49,093 nucleotides of DNA from CAZMOK01 sp964567785 (GTDB lineage: Bacteria; Bacteroidota; Bacteroidia; Bacteroidales; JAGOPY01), in the NCBI GenBank assembly GCA_964567785.1, contig CAZMOK010000020.1:1-49093 (forward strand), given 5' to 3'. Made by a program: the position numbers and the translations under genes. This document shows, one piece after another, positions 26,023 to 35,286 of the stretch; the stretch's first letter is position 1; every line of letters starts with the position of its first letter. The notes beneath the pieces were generated by a model. The model worked only from the letters and a program-made list of their open reading frames with translations. It was not told the origin of the DNA and made no database searches.

Positions 26023-28815
26023 ATGAGACACAAAGAACATGGCGGATATGGAGGCGGTATAGCCGCAAGAGAGAAAAAAGGACCCCTCTGGTACTTCCTG
26101 CCAGGTAAAAACGGTTCATTCTTAGCTCCTTATGCCGATTATATTTCAAGACTTTACTTTCCCCTGATGAATACTTATGGAATGAAGTGTTCCGTTACCC
26201 CTGAACTGAAGGGGGATATTTGCTCATCATTCCAGCATTACTTTACAGCAGCCACCGTAACGGAAGAACTTCACAGAAATGTCTCCGGGCGAAATTTCTG
26301 GATACACGTTCCCGGTTACGACCCCTGGTCTGCTGCCGGCAACAGTGCATTCCAGAAGAAAGACAAATGGTCGGACGATGCGGATGAGTCTGAGGTAGAA
26401 GGACAAATAGGCGCTTTTATTTCAAGGAGGAAAAACAGTAAGATCGGACTTGAAAGCGAGATCACAGTATTTGTTCCCGAAAGCGAAGATTTTATTGAAT
26501 TAATGCAGGTTCGCATTAAGAACACTTCCGATAAGGAGATTTCATTCATTCCAACATCGGCCACTCCCATATTCGGCCGTCATGCCGATAATTTCCGCGA
26601 CCACCGGCAGGTAACAACAATGTTCCAGCAGGTATTCGTGGAAGAATACGGAGTAAGAGTAAAACCCCGCATCGTTCATGATGAGAAGGGGCACTCTGTA
26701 AATGCAACCAGTTATTCAGTCCTGGGATTTGAAGAGGATGGCGGAAGGCCTGAGGGTATCTGGGCAGCTATGACTGATTTTATCGGTGAAGGTGGCAGTC
26801 TCGATAACCCTGAGGCAGTTTACAATGACCTGCCCGCTCCTGTTTATGAGCATGGAAGGGCAGACGGCAGGGAAGCCATCGGCGCCTTGCGTTATAAGAA
26901 AAAGACACTGAAGCCGGGTGAAACCGCCGTATATGTCATCCTGCACGGTATAACAAATGAGGAAAATGATTTAAGGTTATGGAAAGAAAAATACGGCAGC
27001 TCTGCAAGCTTTGACCGCTTTCTTCAAGATACACTCAATTTCTGGCAAACCACTGCAAATTCAGTTTCATTCGAAACCGGAAAACCGGATTTTGACAATT
27101 GGACAAAGTGGATATCCTTTCAGTTGAAATGCAGGCAGATATTCGGTAATTCATACCTCCCCGATTTCGGATACGGTAGAGGAGGAAGGGGTTGGCGTGA
27201 CCTGTGGCAGGACCTTATCTCCATTTTCCTGATCGATCCTGCAGGAGCCAGGGAAGAGATCCTGAATAACTTCATGGGCATCAGGGTTGATGGCTCCAAT
27301 GCCACAATTATAGGTACCAGGCCCGGTGAGTTCAAGGCCGACAGGAACAACATTCCCCGTACATGGTGCGACCACGGTGCATGGCCGGTCTTTGTCGTCG
27401 ACTTTTACATTCAGCAGACCGGCGACACAGAGATCCTTCTGCAGGAAATGCCGTACTGGAAAGATGTCTTTTCACACCGCAGCAGGCAAAAGGACCCCCG
27501 GTGGGAAGAATCCCGGGGATTCCGCCAGCTTGATGAAAATGGAAACATATATGAGGGAAGTATCCTCGAGCATATGTTGTTGCAACAGCTTACTGCATTC
27601 TTCAATGTAGGTGACCATAACAACCTGCTGCTGGAAGGGGGTGACTGGAACGATACACTCGATATGGCCCGTGAAAAAGGGGAATCGGTCTGCTTCCATA
27701 ATTTCTACGGGGGCAATCTTTCCACCATTGCCTCTCTCCTGGAAAAACTTCAAAAGAATGGACGAATAGCGGTAAACCTGTTGCCTGAAATAGTATTGTT
27801 ACTCGACAGGCTGCCGGGCGGGCAGAAAGTTGATTATAGTATGCCCTCAGAGAAACAAAAAAGGCTCAGCGAGTATTTTCGGAAAATTCAGCATTCTGTT
27901 TCGGAAACCAAAGTACAGGTTGATATTAATGACCTGATCAAAGATCTGCGGGAAAAATCGGATCATGTAGCAGGCCATATCAGGAAAAATGAATGGCTCG
28001 AAGCAGAAGGAGGCACCGGCTTCTTCAATGGTCATTACGACAACAATGGCAGGGCCGTTCATGGCAACACTGATAAGGGGGTGCGCATGGATCTTACCTC
28101 ACAGGTTATGCCGGTAATGTTCAATATGGCTTCTAAACAACAGGTGAAGGAACTGTACTCATCTGCCAGGAAGTACCTTGGCGACAAAGAAGCCCCCGGG
28201 CTGCGCCTGTGCACGGAATTCGACAAAATCGACCTGGACATCGGAAGGATCACAGGTTTTACCTATGGACACAAGGAACATGGAAGCAAATGGAGCCAGC
28301 AGAACATAATGCTCATGTACGGCCTGTATAAACGTGGCTTTGCAAAAGAAGGACTGGAACTTTTTGAGGACATCTATAATTTAAGCACCAATTCCTCGCG
28401 TTCGCTGGTTTTCCCGGGTATTACATCCTATTTTGAACCGGGCGACAGGGGGGCCTATGCATACCTTACCGGGTCTTCCGCCTGGCTATTGCTTACCCTG
28501 ACCACCCAGATCTTCGGCGTTGACGGACTGTACGGAGACCTGCTACTGTATCCTAAATTAAACAGTTCATTCTTTGACGAATCAGGTATTGCTTCCATCA
28601 GCAGGGGATTCAGGGACCTTAAATTGACGGTGGAATTTGAGAACAGTCAAAAGACTTCATTCCCTGGTCATTACATTGAAAAGATCACCGTGAACGGTAC
28701 TGTTTTTAATAATAGTGAGACCGGGCAGCAATCAGCAGTCATACCCTATTCCTTCCTGAAAGAAAACAGCAGGGGTAAGGAGTGCACTGTCAAAGTGACC
28801 CTGGCACCTGCATAA
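26023..28815 (+). CDS. GH94-like glycoside phosphorylase, cytoplasmic
   Basis: A 930-residue protein without a signal peptide that resembles GH94 (former glycosyltransferase 36) enzymes: an N-terminal beta-sandwich (1-300), a helical linker and an (alpha/alpha)6 catalytic barrel. Landmarks are GRGGRGWRDLWQD (about 386-398), GTRPGEFKADRN, GDWND at 540-544 in the catalytic Asp region, and TGSSAWLLLT near 826. Such enzymes split a beta-glucoside with phosphate to give a sugar-1-phosphate, or run in reverse. With GH16, GH3 and SusCD present, laminaribiose or a related beta-glucobiose is the most likely substrate. It is longer than typical 800-residue cellobiose phosphorylases; GH149 or GH161 relatives cannot be excluded. 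It is the last gene of the PUL. Confidence 0.8.
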   Translation: MRHKEHGGYGGGIAAREKKGPLWYFLPGKNGSFLAPYADYISRLYFPLMNTYGMKCSVTPELKGDICSSFQHYFTAATVTEELHRNVSGRNFWIHVPGYDPWSAAGNSAFQKKDKWSDDADESEVEGQIGAFISRRKNSKIGLESEITVFVPESEDFIELMQVRIKNTSDKEISFIPTSATPIFGRHADNFRDHRQVTTMFQQVFVEEYGVRVKPRIVHDEKGHSVNATSYSVLGFEEDGGRPEGIWAAMTDFIGEGGSLDNPEAVYNDLPAPVYEHGRADGREAIGALRYKKKTLKPGETAVYVILHGITNEENDLRLWKEKYGSSASFDRFLQDTLNFWQTTANSVSFETGKPDFDNWTKWISFQLKCRQIFGNSYLPDFGYGRGGRGWRDLWQDLISIFLIDPAGAREEILNNFMGIRVDGSNATIIGTRPGEFKADRNNIPRTWCDHGAWPVFVVDFYIQQTGDTEILLQEMPYWKDVFSHRSRQKDPRWEESRGFRQLDENGNIYEGSILEHMLLQQLTAFFNVGDHNNLLLEGGDWNDTLDMAREKGESVCFHNFYGGNLSTIASLLEKLQKNGRIAVNLLPEIVLLLDRLPGGQKVDYSMPSEKQKRLSEYFRKIQHSVSETKVQVDINDLIKDLREKSDHVAGHIRKNEWLEAEGGTGFFNGHYDNNGRAVHGNTDKGVRMDLTSQVMPVMFNMASKQQVKELYSSARKYLGDKEAPGLRLCTEFDKIDLDIGRITGFTYGHKEHGSKWSQQNIMLMYGLYKRGFAKEGLELFEDIYNLSTNSSRSLVFPGITSYFEPGDRGAYAYLTGSSAWLLLTLTTQIFGVDGLYGDLLLYPKLNSSFFDESGIASISRGFRDLKLTVEFENSQKTSFPGHYIEKITVNGTVFNNSETGQQSAVIPYSFLKENSRGKECTVKVTLAPA

Positions 28816-28853
28816 GAGGTTTATGGAGATCGTGGATTTTAGTATTTCAGGAC

Positions 28854-31313
28854 TTACTTCTTCACTATGACATACCTTGCGGCATCTTTTCCGTCGCTGA
28901 TCCTGAGTATATATGTTCCCGCAGGCATTTCACTTCCGTTAAGAGTGTGCTTTCTCATATTTCCTGAACCCGACATCATTTCGGTGTAAAAAACACGCCC
29001 GGAAATGTCGGAAACAGTGATCTCAACATTACGGTTTTCCTCTGATGAGAACTCCACGATAAGCTGATTTTCGAAAGGCACAGGATAAACCCTGATTTTT
29101 TCCCCGTTGAGATATTCATCAATCGCAGTAACCGAAAAAGGCACCGTAACCAGGTTGATAAGATTGCCTGCTTTGTCCTTTACATTGAAGACCGTGAGTT
29201 CGTACTGCTCCTCTGTCATTTCAGTGACGGTAAGGTTCACTATTGATTCGTCCGCATCATCCTGAGTGGCATCTTGCACTGTGACACCGCTGCTTACCGA
29301 ATAATTAGCCGTCATTTCCACAGTGGTCTTGTCCATCGGCTCTGAGAACTGAACGGTAATACTTGTGGCTGATGCAGCTTCAACAGCATTGACAGTGGGC
29401 GCCTCTGTGTCTTCGATCGAGAAGGGGACTGTTACCGTCTGCATGACATTATCATTAATGTCTTTGATGCCCTCAAGCGTGATCTCATATTCACCTGTGC
29501 CTAACCCTTCAACTGTAAGCACAACCCTAGACTTGACAAAAGCGTGCTGGTTGGCAGCTTCAACAGTCACCCCGTTACTGATCGAGTAATTGTCGGCATT
29601 CTCACTGGATTCCTCATCGAGTGCTTCATTGAATTCAAGTTGAAGTGCCGTGTTGTTGAGCACGATGATATCCATTAAAAGCGGGCCGGTATTATCATCG
29701 GCAGGCTTGACATCTTCATCGTACCTGAGTTCTATTTTCCACTCATCGAAGTCGTAGTTCAGGGGGCCCGTTATTTTATACGCCTCGCCCAGTTCCGGCT
29801 CAAATTCAAATATAGCCGTATTATGGATCAGCAGGTCACCTGTTACATCGGTCACCGTCCACATATAAAAATTGGCCTGGTAATTGTCGTCGGTACAGGT
29901 TGCATTGTCAATCTGGACCAGCACACTTTCATAAGCCTCACCTGCATCGGCAGCCATGATCAGTGAAGGCTCAGGCAGGCCATTATCGGAGGATACGAAA
30001 TAGTAGTCTATAATATCCTTCATCTCCGTCTTATCAAAATACTCTTCGATGGTACCGGTGATGATAACACTGTCGCCAATGCTGGGGTTCCTGCCCTGAT
30101 CGTAGATGAAAAGCCCGTTCCATTCGCCCTCGCCGTCCTGGATGTAATAATTTTCCCCAAAATTTGCAGTAACCACCCCGCTTGTGCTCACCACCTGGCC
30201 CAGGTAGGGCGATTCCTCTGTCTGTCCCTGGATATCGTAAATGGAGGTAAGTGTTCCTGTGAAGGTCTTCCTGACAAAGTAATTATACACAGCCGTCTGG
30301 TTTGTATCCACACCATCGGTGGCCCAAACCCTGAAATAGACAGTTTTTCCTTCACCGTACCCTGGTATTTCGGCAGTGAACATACTGCCCGGCCCCTCCA
30401 GGTCGATGCTGTTTTCGAGGTTGTCCCATTCAATTCCATAGAGGACCTTTGCCTCAGTTATTGATCCCTGGGCAGAGGTAATCTCAGCAGTGACAGTAAC
30501 AGGTTGATTGCCTTCCGGGATCTCTGGGCTGGCTTCCACCGAATTGATCACAACTGATGCAGGCACTGCATCCCCCCAGATCAGGTTGGCCAGGTGGGGA
30601 TTATCTATGAAAGGGTTGCGGTTCTTCTGGTAATCATAGATCACGTTGTTCCTGTTCATCTCGAAGTCATCGGGCGGGTCCTGCATGTTCCACTGCAGCA
30701 GGGTTGAAAGCTTGCCGTGCTCCGGATCGGGAAAGGTGTTCAGGTAGTCGACCACCTCAAGGTCGAGTTCTCCGTTCTCTCCTTCATAGCGCGTATCCAT
30801 ATAGAAAAGAATACGGGCAATATCACCTTTGACTTCGTCTCTGGGCTCCCAGCTTTCGTTCGTGTAATAGCATCCGGTAGCTTCAGGGTGCTGGGTCCCC
30901 CCGTTGTCGAAGTCGAGGTTGCTCCTGTCGGCATTGACCGACATATCCACCGGCTTCAGGTTATGGACATCGCCGTCCATGGGCATTATGTCGCTGAAAT
31001 TCCCGTGTGATTTGGCCCATACGTGCTCACGGTTCAACTGGTCGCCGCCTATTCCGTAATCATCATTTGGATGTGACCTTCCTGTGTAAACCATGATCAC
31101 ATTGTCGGGGTTTTCCGGGTCGGCATCCGACTGGCGGAAAATGTATTTCGACGAAAAATATGAGTACTCTGTATGGCCGCTGACAACATCATTCAGGGCT
31201 GATTTCAGTTCATCGCCCTGTTTTCCGTCTGTCCCGTTGTAATAGCCGGCCGGCTGGGAATAGGTTATTGTACAGGCGATCAGTAAAATTGCAAGGAAAT
31301 ATAGTTTCTTCAT
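28854..31313 (-). CDS. Secreted endonuclease I multidomain protein with T9SS sorting domain
   Basis: An 819-residue secreted nuclease. It has a signal peptide (to about residue 20, ...ITYSQ) and an endonuclease I domain (about 22-240) with the HNH-like core LNREHVWAKSHG followed by DVHNLKPVD. An Ig-like segment (about 245-345), OB-fold-like domains (about 350-545: YLGQVVSTSGVV, NYYIQDGEG) and two SbsA-type Ig-like repeats (about 555-735) follow. The C-terminal T9SS type A sorting domain contains VYPVPFENQLIVEFSS and PAGTYILRISDG. ATG 31313 is used; the frame stays open 43 codons further up, but that part runs into the end of the TonB receptor gene and lacks signal character. A -7 element at 31369-31376 gives it its own promoter. 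Confidence 0.9.
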   Translation of the reverse strand: MKKLYFLAILLIACTITYSQPAGYYNGTDGKQGDELKSALNDVVSGHTEYSYFSSKYIFRQSDADPENPDNVIMVYTGRSHPNDDYGIGGDQLNREHVWAKSHGNFSDIMPMDGDVHNLKPVDMSVNADRSNLDFDNGGTQHPEATGCYYTNESWEPRDEVKGDIARILFYMDTRYEGENGELDLEVVDYLNTFPDPEHGKLSTLLQWNMQDPPDDFEMNRNNVIYDYQKNRNPFIDNPHLANLIWGDAVPASVVINSVEASPEIPEGNQPVTVTAEITSAQGSITEAKVLYGIEWDNLENSIDLEGPGSMFTAEIPGYGEGKTVYFRVWATDGVDTNQTAVYNYFVRKTFTGTLTSIYDIQGQTEESPYLGQVVSTSGVVTANFGENYYIQDGEGEWNGLFIYDQGRNPSIGDSVIITGTIEEYFDKTEMKDIIDYYFVSSDNGLPEPSLIMAADAGEAYESVLVQIDNATCTDDNYQANFYMWTVTDVTGDLLIHNTAIFEFEPELGEAYKITGPLNYDFDEWKIELRYDEDVKPADDNTGPLLMDIIVLNNTALQLEFNEALDEESSENADNYSISNGVTVEAANQHAFVKSRVVLTVEGLGTGEYEITLEGIKDINDNVMQTVTVPFSIEDTEAPTVNAVEAASATSITVQFSEPMDKTTVEMTANYSVSSGVTVQDATQDDADESIVNLTVTEMTEEQYELTVFNVKDKAGNLINLVTVPFSVTAIDEYLNGEKIRVYPVPFENQLIVEFSSEENRNVEITVSDISGRVFYTEMMSGSGNMRKHTLNGSEMPAGTYILRISDGKDAARYVIVKK

Positions 31314-31353
31314 TCTTGTGGTTTTTTGCCGTCTGGCAGAATTATAGTCTCTG

Positions 31354-34125
31354 TTATAAAGTGATTTGCAAAGATATATTAAAGCGTCTTCCCATGCCCA
31401 TAAATACACCGGCCGAATTGGCATTGAACAGCTCACTGTCAATAGTTAGATACGGGTCGTTATTCTGGGCATCGGTTATATGGATCTCATCGAGCACATT
31501 CAGTACACTGCCCCTGATCTGAAGCCTTACTTTCTTTAGCATGAATGAATAACCTGCGTGGAAATCCAGCAGGTAATACCCCGGTATCTTCCACGACTGC
31601 CTGGGGTTTCCATCATCATCAAAGGCCCACGGGTTCACTTCTGTCTGGTAATCAAAAGGATTGAACTCTGAGAAGTGCTTTGTAAAAAGCGTAAAAACCC
31701 CTTTCACATAAAGGCCCCTGATGATTTCCCAACGGAGGCTTTCCCGGTTCTGTACCTGTGCTGCGTCACCAACGTGAAGTCCCCGGGCATCAAAAGGAAC
31801 AGCCTCCTGGAATATCCCATTATCATCGTAAACACGTGCAGTATCCCTGGAAGTCCATCGCCAGTCACCTATCGACAAAAGGCTTTCGAACGTCAGGTTT
31901 TCCAGTATCTTTAAGGCAAATTCGAACTCCACGCCCATGTGGCGTGCATCCATATCGTTGATGTTGACCCTGAAAGTATTGCCGGTTTCAATATCGGTAA
32001 ATGAAAGTCCCCTGTCGGAAGGCTTGTTCCTCCAGACTGTGTAATAACCATTCACATTCAATGTAAACCGGGGCTTATAAATACTGAACCCCGCTTCTAT
32101 GGCCTGGACCTTTTCATTTTGTATGTTCCTGAACAGGGTATTGTTATAATCGAATATATTGTTGAACCTTTGCGCCTTCGAAAGGTATCCAAGGTTCATA
32201 AAAACATTGGCATAATCAGTGATATTATAGTTCACCCCCCCTTTAACCGTAAAGCCCGGCAACCACTTCCAGTCGGTCTGGTTTGTCTCAAGCCCGGAAG
32301 AGTTCCTGTTGTAGACTGTCCCGTTGTACTCCATCTCATCCTCATATCCTATCAGCAAGGTAGTATCACCCACTGTGAGGGATTTTTTAATGAAATAATC
32401 AATCCTTTTATATCCCGTATAGGATCCTGTGAGGTTAAGAAAAGCCGTAAGATTTCCGCGGTTGTATTTCACCTGCCCGAAAAGGCCTCCCCACCTTACC
32501 AGGCCATCATTATTATATCCTATTTTATCGCCTTCATACTTTTTGATCGTATCTGACTCATTCTGGTTTCCGTCATCGGTATAGAACTTACCCCCGAAAA
32601 GGTCGGCAACTTCACGGTAATGCTCTCCCTTATAGCTCCTGAGGTCAATACCACCTGAAACCTCGAACTCATCATTTATCTTATAGTCGAATGTTGATAG
32701 CAGGCCATACCAGATGTGGTTGTTCACAGCATTCCTCATTATCTCTGAAGATTTCTGGTTTATATTGAAATATGGAGGTGTGAGGTTTTTATTTGAGTTG
32801 TATTCTGATTGCAGATCCTGCTGGTAGTTTTCCTGGTCAAACACCGGGGTGGTTGAAAAAGAGCCCCCTCCGCCATTTCCCATTGACAGGTAAAGAATAT
32901 TTGAAATATATAATTTGTCGCTGGCCCTCCAGAAATCCCTCAGGCTGAACATGGGCTTGTGATAATAATTGTAGGCGGTGCTTTCAGGTTGCCTTCCGGG
33001 GTAAATGGTGTCCCCTTCAACTACATCGATCCTCTCGAGGTAGCCCCAGTTGGGATTGTACCTCAGCCCCATGTCGATGGGCAGTCCAAGATTGGACAGG
33101 CTGTCGATCCAGGTGTCGGTCATTCCGGCCTTTTTTGCAAATTCCCTGTCGTATGTGGCGATATGGCGCTTATACCGGCGCTGGCCGTGCTCCTGGGGCG
33201 CTCCCATTGCTGTAACACTGACCAGGTGATTGCCAAGTTCCTTGTCAACCCTCAGGAAATAGAACCAGCCCTCGGTCCAGGTCTGGTCCACCCAGCCGTC
33301 GCCTCTCTTGTAAGAGCCAGCCATTGTTACCCCCCAGCCTTTTTTAGTCCTTCCCGAATTAAAGCCGAAGGATGTCCTCAGGTACCCGTCGTTACCCACT
33401 TCCTGCTTGGCCGTGATCATTCTTTTCTCTTCAATACCTTTAGTGGCGATATTGATGGTACCCCCAACCGAGGGTATTGCCAGTTTGGAAGCGCCAAGGC
33501 CCCGCTGCACCTGTGTATATCTCATCACAACATCCAGCCCGAACCAGTTCGACCAGTAGACCCATCCATTCTCCATGTCGTTCACAGGGATCCCGTCGAG
33601 CATCACGGCAACATTCCGCTGGTTGAAGCCACGGATGTTGATCCTTGCGTCGCCATCACCTCCACCCTGCTGTGTGGCATAAACACCGGGCGTAGCATTG
33701 AGTATCATGGGGATATCCTGTGAAGCAAGCTCTTCCTGGACCTTGATCGCAGGGATGTTGGTAAAAGCCACCGGGGTTTCGCGGGTGCGGGCAACATCAC
33801 CCACAACCTCCACCTCACTCAGTGTAACGTTTTTCATCTCAACATCAAGAAAAACCGGTTTTTCCCCCAGGGAAACCACCCTGGTTTCCTTTTCGAAACC
33901 AACATAGGAGAACTCCAGTGTATAGGTCCCGGGTTCTAGCTCGAGCTTGAAACGGCCATCGATATCAGTGACCGTTCCCTTTCCCGGAGCGTAAATTACA
34001 TTTACACCTATTAGCAGTTCACCGGTACTTCTGTCCCTGACGGCGCCCGTAATGGTCTGCTTCTGGGCTAATAGGCTTAATGGCAGCAATAAGGCACAAA
34101 AAAGAGCTATGAAAATTCTTTTCAT
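31354..34125 (-). CDS. TonB-dependent outer-membrane receptor (not SusC type)
   Basis: A 923-residue receptor with a signal peptide (MKRIFIALFCALLLPLSLLAQ), a carboxypeptidase-regulatory-like domain (about 22-105), a plug domain (about 118-235, INIRGFNQRNVAVMLDGIPVNDMENG) and a barrel ending in ...FNISLQITL. It lacks the SusC signature region and has no SusD partner, so it belongs to the classical receptor group. It sits between a lamin-tail-domain T9SS protein (upstream, 66 nt) and the secreted endonuclease (downstream, 40 nt), all on the minus strand. This suggests uptake of something released by the nuclease or bound by the lamin-tail protein. The substrate is unknown. Confidence 0.93.
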   Translation of the reverse strand: MKRIFIALFCALLLPLSLLAQKQTITGAVRDRSTGELLIGVNVIYAPGKGTVTDIDGRFKLELEPGTYTLEFSYVGFEKETRVVSLGEKPVFLDVEMKNVTLSEVEVVGDVARTRETPVAFTNIPAIKVQEELASQDIPMILNATPGVYATQQGGGDGDARINIRGFNQRNVAVMLDGIPVNDMENGWVYWSNWFGLDVVMRYTQVQRGLGASKLAIPSVGGTINIATKGIEEKRMITAKQEVGNDGYLRTSFGFNSGRTKKGWGVTMAGSYKRGDGWVDQTWTEGWFYFLRVDKELGNHLVSVTAMGAPQEHGQRRYKRHIATYDREFAKKAGMTDTWIDSLSNLGLPIDMGLRYNPNWGYLERIDVVEGDTIYPGRQPESTAYNYYHKPMFSLRDFWRASDKLYISNILYLSMGNGGGGSFSTTPVFDQENYQQDLQSEYNSNKNLTPPYFNINQKSSEIMRNAVNNHIWYGLLSTFDYKINDEFEVSGGIDLRSYKGEHYREVADLFGGKFYTDDGNQNESDTIKKYEGDKIGYNNDGLVRWGGLFGQVKYNRGNLTAFLNLTGSYTGYKRIDYFIKKSLTVGDTTLLIGYEDEMEYNGTVYNRNSSGLETNQTDWKWLPGFTVKGGVNYNITDYANVFMNLGYLSKAQRFNNIFDYNNTLFRNIQNEKVQAIEAGFSIYKPRFTLNVNGYYTVWRNKPSDRGLSFTDIETGNTFRVNINDMDARHMGVEFEFALKILENLTFESLLSIGDWRWTSRDTARVYDDNGIFQEAVPFDARGLHVGDAAQVQNRESLRWEIIRGLYVKGVFTLFTKHFSEFNPFDYQTEVNPWAFDDDGNPRQSWKIPGYYLLDFHAGYSFMLKKVRLQIRGSVLNVLDEIHITDAQNNDPYLTIDSELFNANSAGVFMGMGRRFNISLQITL
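31369..31376 (-). promoter_or_regulatory. Candidate -7 element for the endonuclease gene
   Basis: The minus strand reads TATCTTTGC, a full match to TAnnTTTGC, 55-60 nt before the ATG at 31313 and inside the last codons of the TonB receptor gene. No TTG was found at the -33 distance. Confidence 0.45.
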
Positions 34126-34142
34126 CTGATAACCTTTAGGTT

Positions 34143-34159
34143 CAGGAATGTAGTTCCTG
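34143..34159. promoter_or_regulatory. 6-bp hyphenated palindrome before the TonB receptor gene
   Basis: CAGGAA, spacer TGTAG, TTCCTG is a perfect inverted repeat with 5-bp spacing, 18 nt upstream of the receptor's ATG. It could be an operator or a small RNA hairpin; no regulator is identified. Confidence 0.3.
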
Positions 34160-34191
34160 GAAGATTCATATTTCCGCGGAGGGCATCCAGG

Positions 34192-35178
34192 CTATCTGAA
34201 AATCAGTTTCCTGGTTGCTTCCCGGCCGTTTTCGAGTGTCAGCCTGACAAAGTAAATACCGCTTAACTCTTTATTCAGCCTGCAGGTATATTCGCTCACC
34301 GGGGCATCAACCGCGAACCTGCGGATCGATTCTCCCAGGAGGTTGTAAACCTCTGCCTGTGTAAAGGGAACTTCGGCGCTTACCGTGAACTGCTGCGCCG
34401 GCACCGGGTTGGGATAGATCTTAACCGATGTTTGAACTATCCTGTCTTCGATACCGAAAGTGGTGCACTCACAATTATGGAAACCGAGCGAATCGAATGT
34501 GTTTCTCGGAAGTGAATCCCATTCCATGTGCACCATGAAAACCTCCGGGTTTTCGGTAACGCCATGGCTTACTTCCGGTTTTCTGATGAGTGTCTGGTTT
34601 TCCGTCCAGGAAAGCCAGAAAAGCGGTCCTACTATGTAATCAGTTATCGTATACTCCTCCAGGGTTCCCTGGTTGTTCCAGGTTATGGTTGTATCAGTGA
34701 TATTTCCCCATCCTGTATCATCCGAAGTTATCGGTGGGCCGATCTTGCAAATGATGTCAACGATATCGCCCGTGATCTTTTCAAGGGTCACTCCGTCGTT
34801 CCCGTCAAAATACATCATCTTGTTCACTTCATAGACAGGGCAGACGAACAGGTCGGCCTTTTCCTGCAGGGCAGAATCGACAGGGATCTCGAAACCGGTA
34901 CCATTGGGGTTCCGCTTGTCCACAACAACCACAAAGGTGCTCTTCGGCTGGATAATTCCTTCTAGTTGCACGGCATTGGCAGTAAATCCCCCGTTCCGGT
35001 ATCTTACAAGCTGGTAATCCGAAAGGTCGATGGGATTGTTGGTAGGGTTGTATATCTCCAAAGCCCGGTTATTCCCGGAGCCTTCCACATATTCAGAGAT
35101 AAACAGGTCTTCGCAATCCTGGGCCATGATCCCCAGTGACGCAAAGATCAAAACAAAAAGAGGTATAAGTTTTTTCAT
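34192..35178 (-). CDS. Secreted lamin-tail-domain protein with T9SS sorting domain
   Basis: A 328-residue secreted protein. It has a signal peptide (MKKLIPLFVLIFASLGIMAQ) and a lamin tail (LTD) domain at about 22-150 (DLFISEYVEGSGNNRALEIYNPT, the classic LTD motif). A middle segment follows to about 245, then a C-terminal T9SS type A sorting domain (about 250-328: VKIYPNPVPAQQFTVS, GIYFVRLTLENG). LTD domains in secreted bacterial proteins often accompany nucleases or phosphoesterases and are thought to help surface attachment or binding of nucleic acid. I start it at ATG 35178; the frame extends ten codons to a TTG at 35208, but that TTG lies within a -7 element (35206-35213). First gene of the minus-strand trio. 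Confidence 0.88.
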   Translation of the reverse strand: MKKLIPLFVLIFASLGIMAQDCEDLFISEYVEGSGNNRALEIYNPTNNPIDLSDYQLVRYRNGGFTANAVQLEGIIQPKSTFVVVVDKRNPNGTGFEIPVDSALQEKADLFVCPVYEVNKMMYFDGNDGVTLEKITGDIVDIICKIGPPITSDDTGWGNITDTTITWNNQGTLEEYTITDYIVGPLFWLSWTENQTLIRKPEVSHGVTENPEVFMVHMEWDSLPRNTFDSLGFHNCECTTFGIEDRIVQTSVKIYPNPVPAQQFTVSAEVPFTQAEVYNLLGESIRRFAVDAPVSEYTCRLNKELSGIYFVRLTLENGREATRKLIFR

Positions 35179-35205
35179 AGCTGAATTTTTAGATGCATCC
35201 AATGG

Positions 35206-35213
35206 CAAATTTA
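35206..35213 (-). promoter_or_regulatory. Candidate -7 element for the LTD/TonB/endonuclease cluster
   Basis: The minus strand reads TAAATTTGCC, matching TAnnTTTGC, 28 nt before the ATG at 35178. A TTG occurs 15 nt further upstream (35229-35231), a shorter spacer than usual. Confidence 0.5.
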
Positions 35214-35286
35214 ATAATAATGTAAGCGCAAATTAATGGAAAATCAGGTTACCTTTTTGTTAATCGTCCATCCGGTCGGAGGACTG

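Noticed and set aside
31314..31442. 43-codon N-terminal extension of the endonuclease I protein
   Set aside because: It overlaps the end of the TonB receptor gene, holds a promoter-like element and lacks signal character, while the ATG at 31313 starts a standard signal peptide.
32959..33723. 254-codon open frame on the plus strand inside the TonB receptor gene
   Set aside because: It is antisense to conserved plug and barrel sequence; its residues resemble no family. Judged to be codon-bias shadow.
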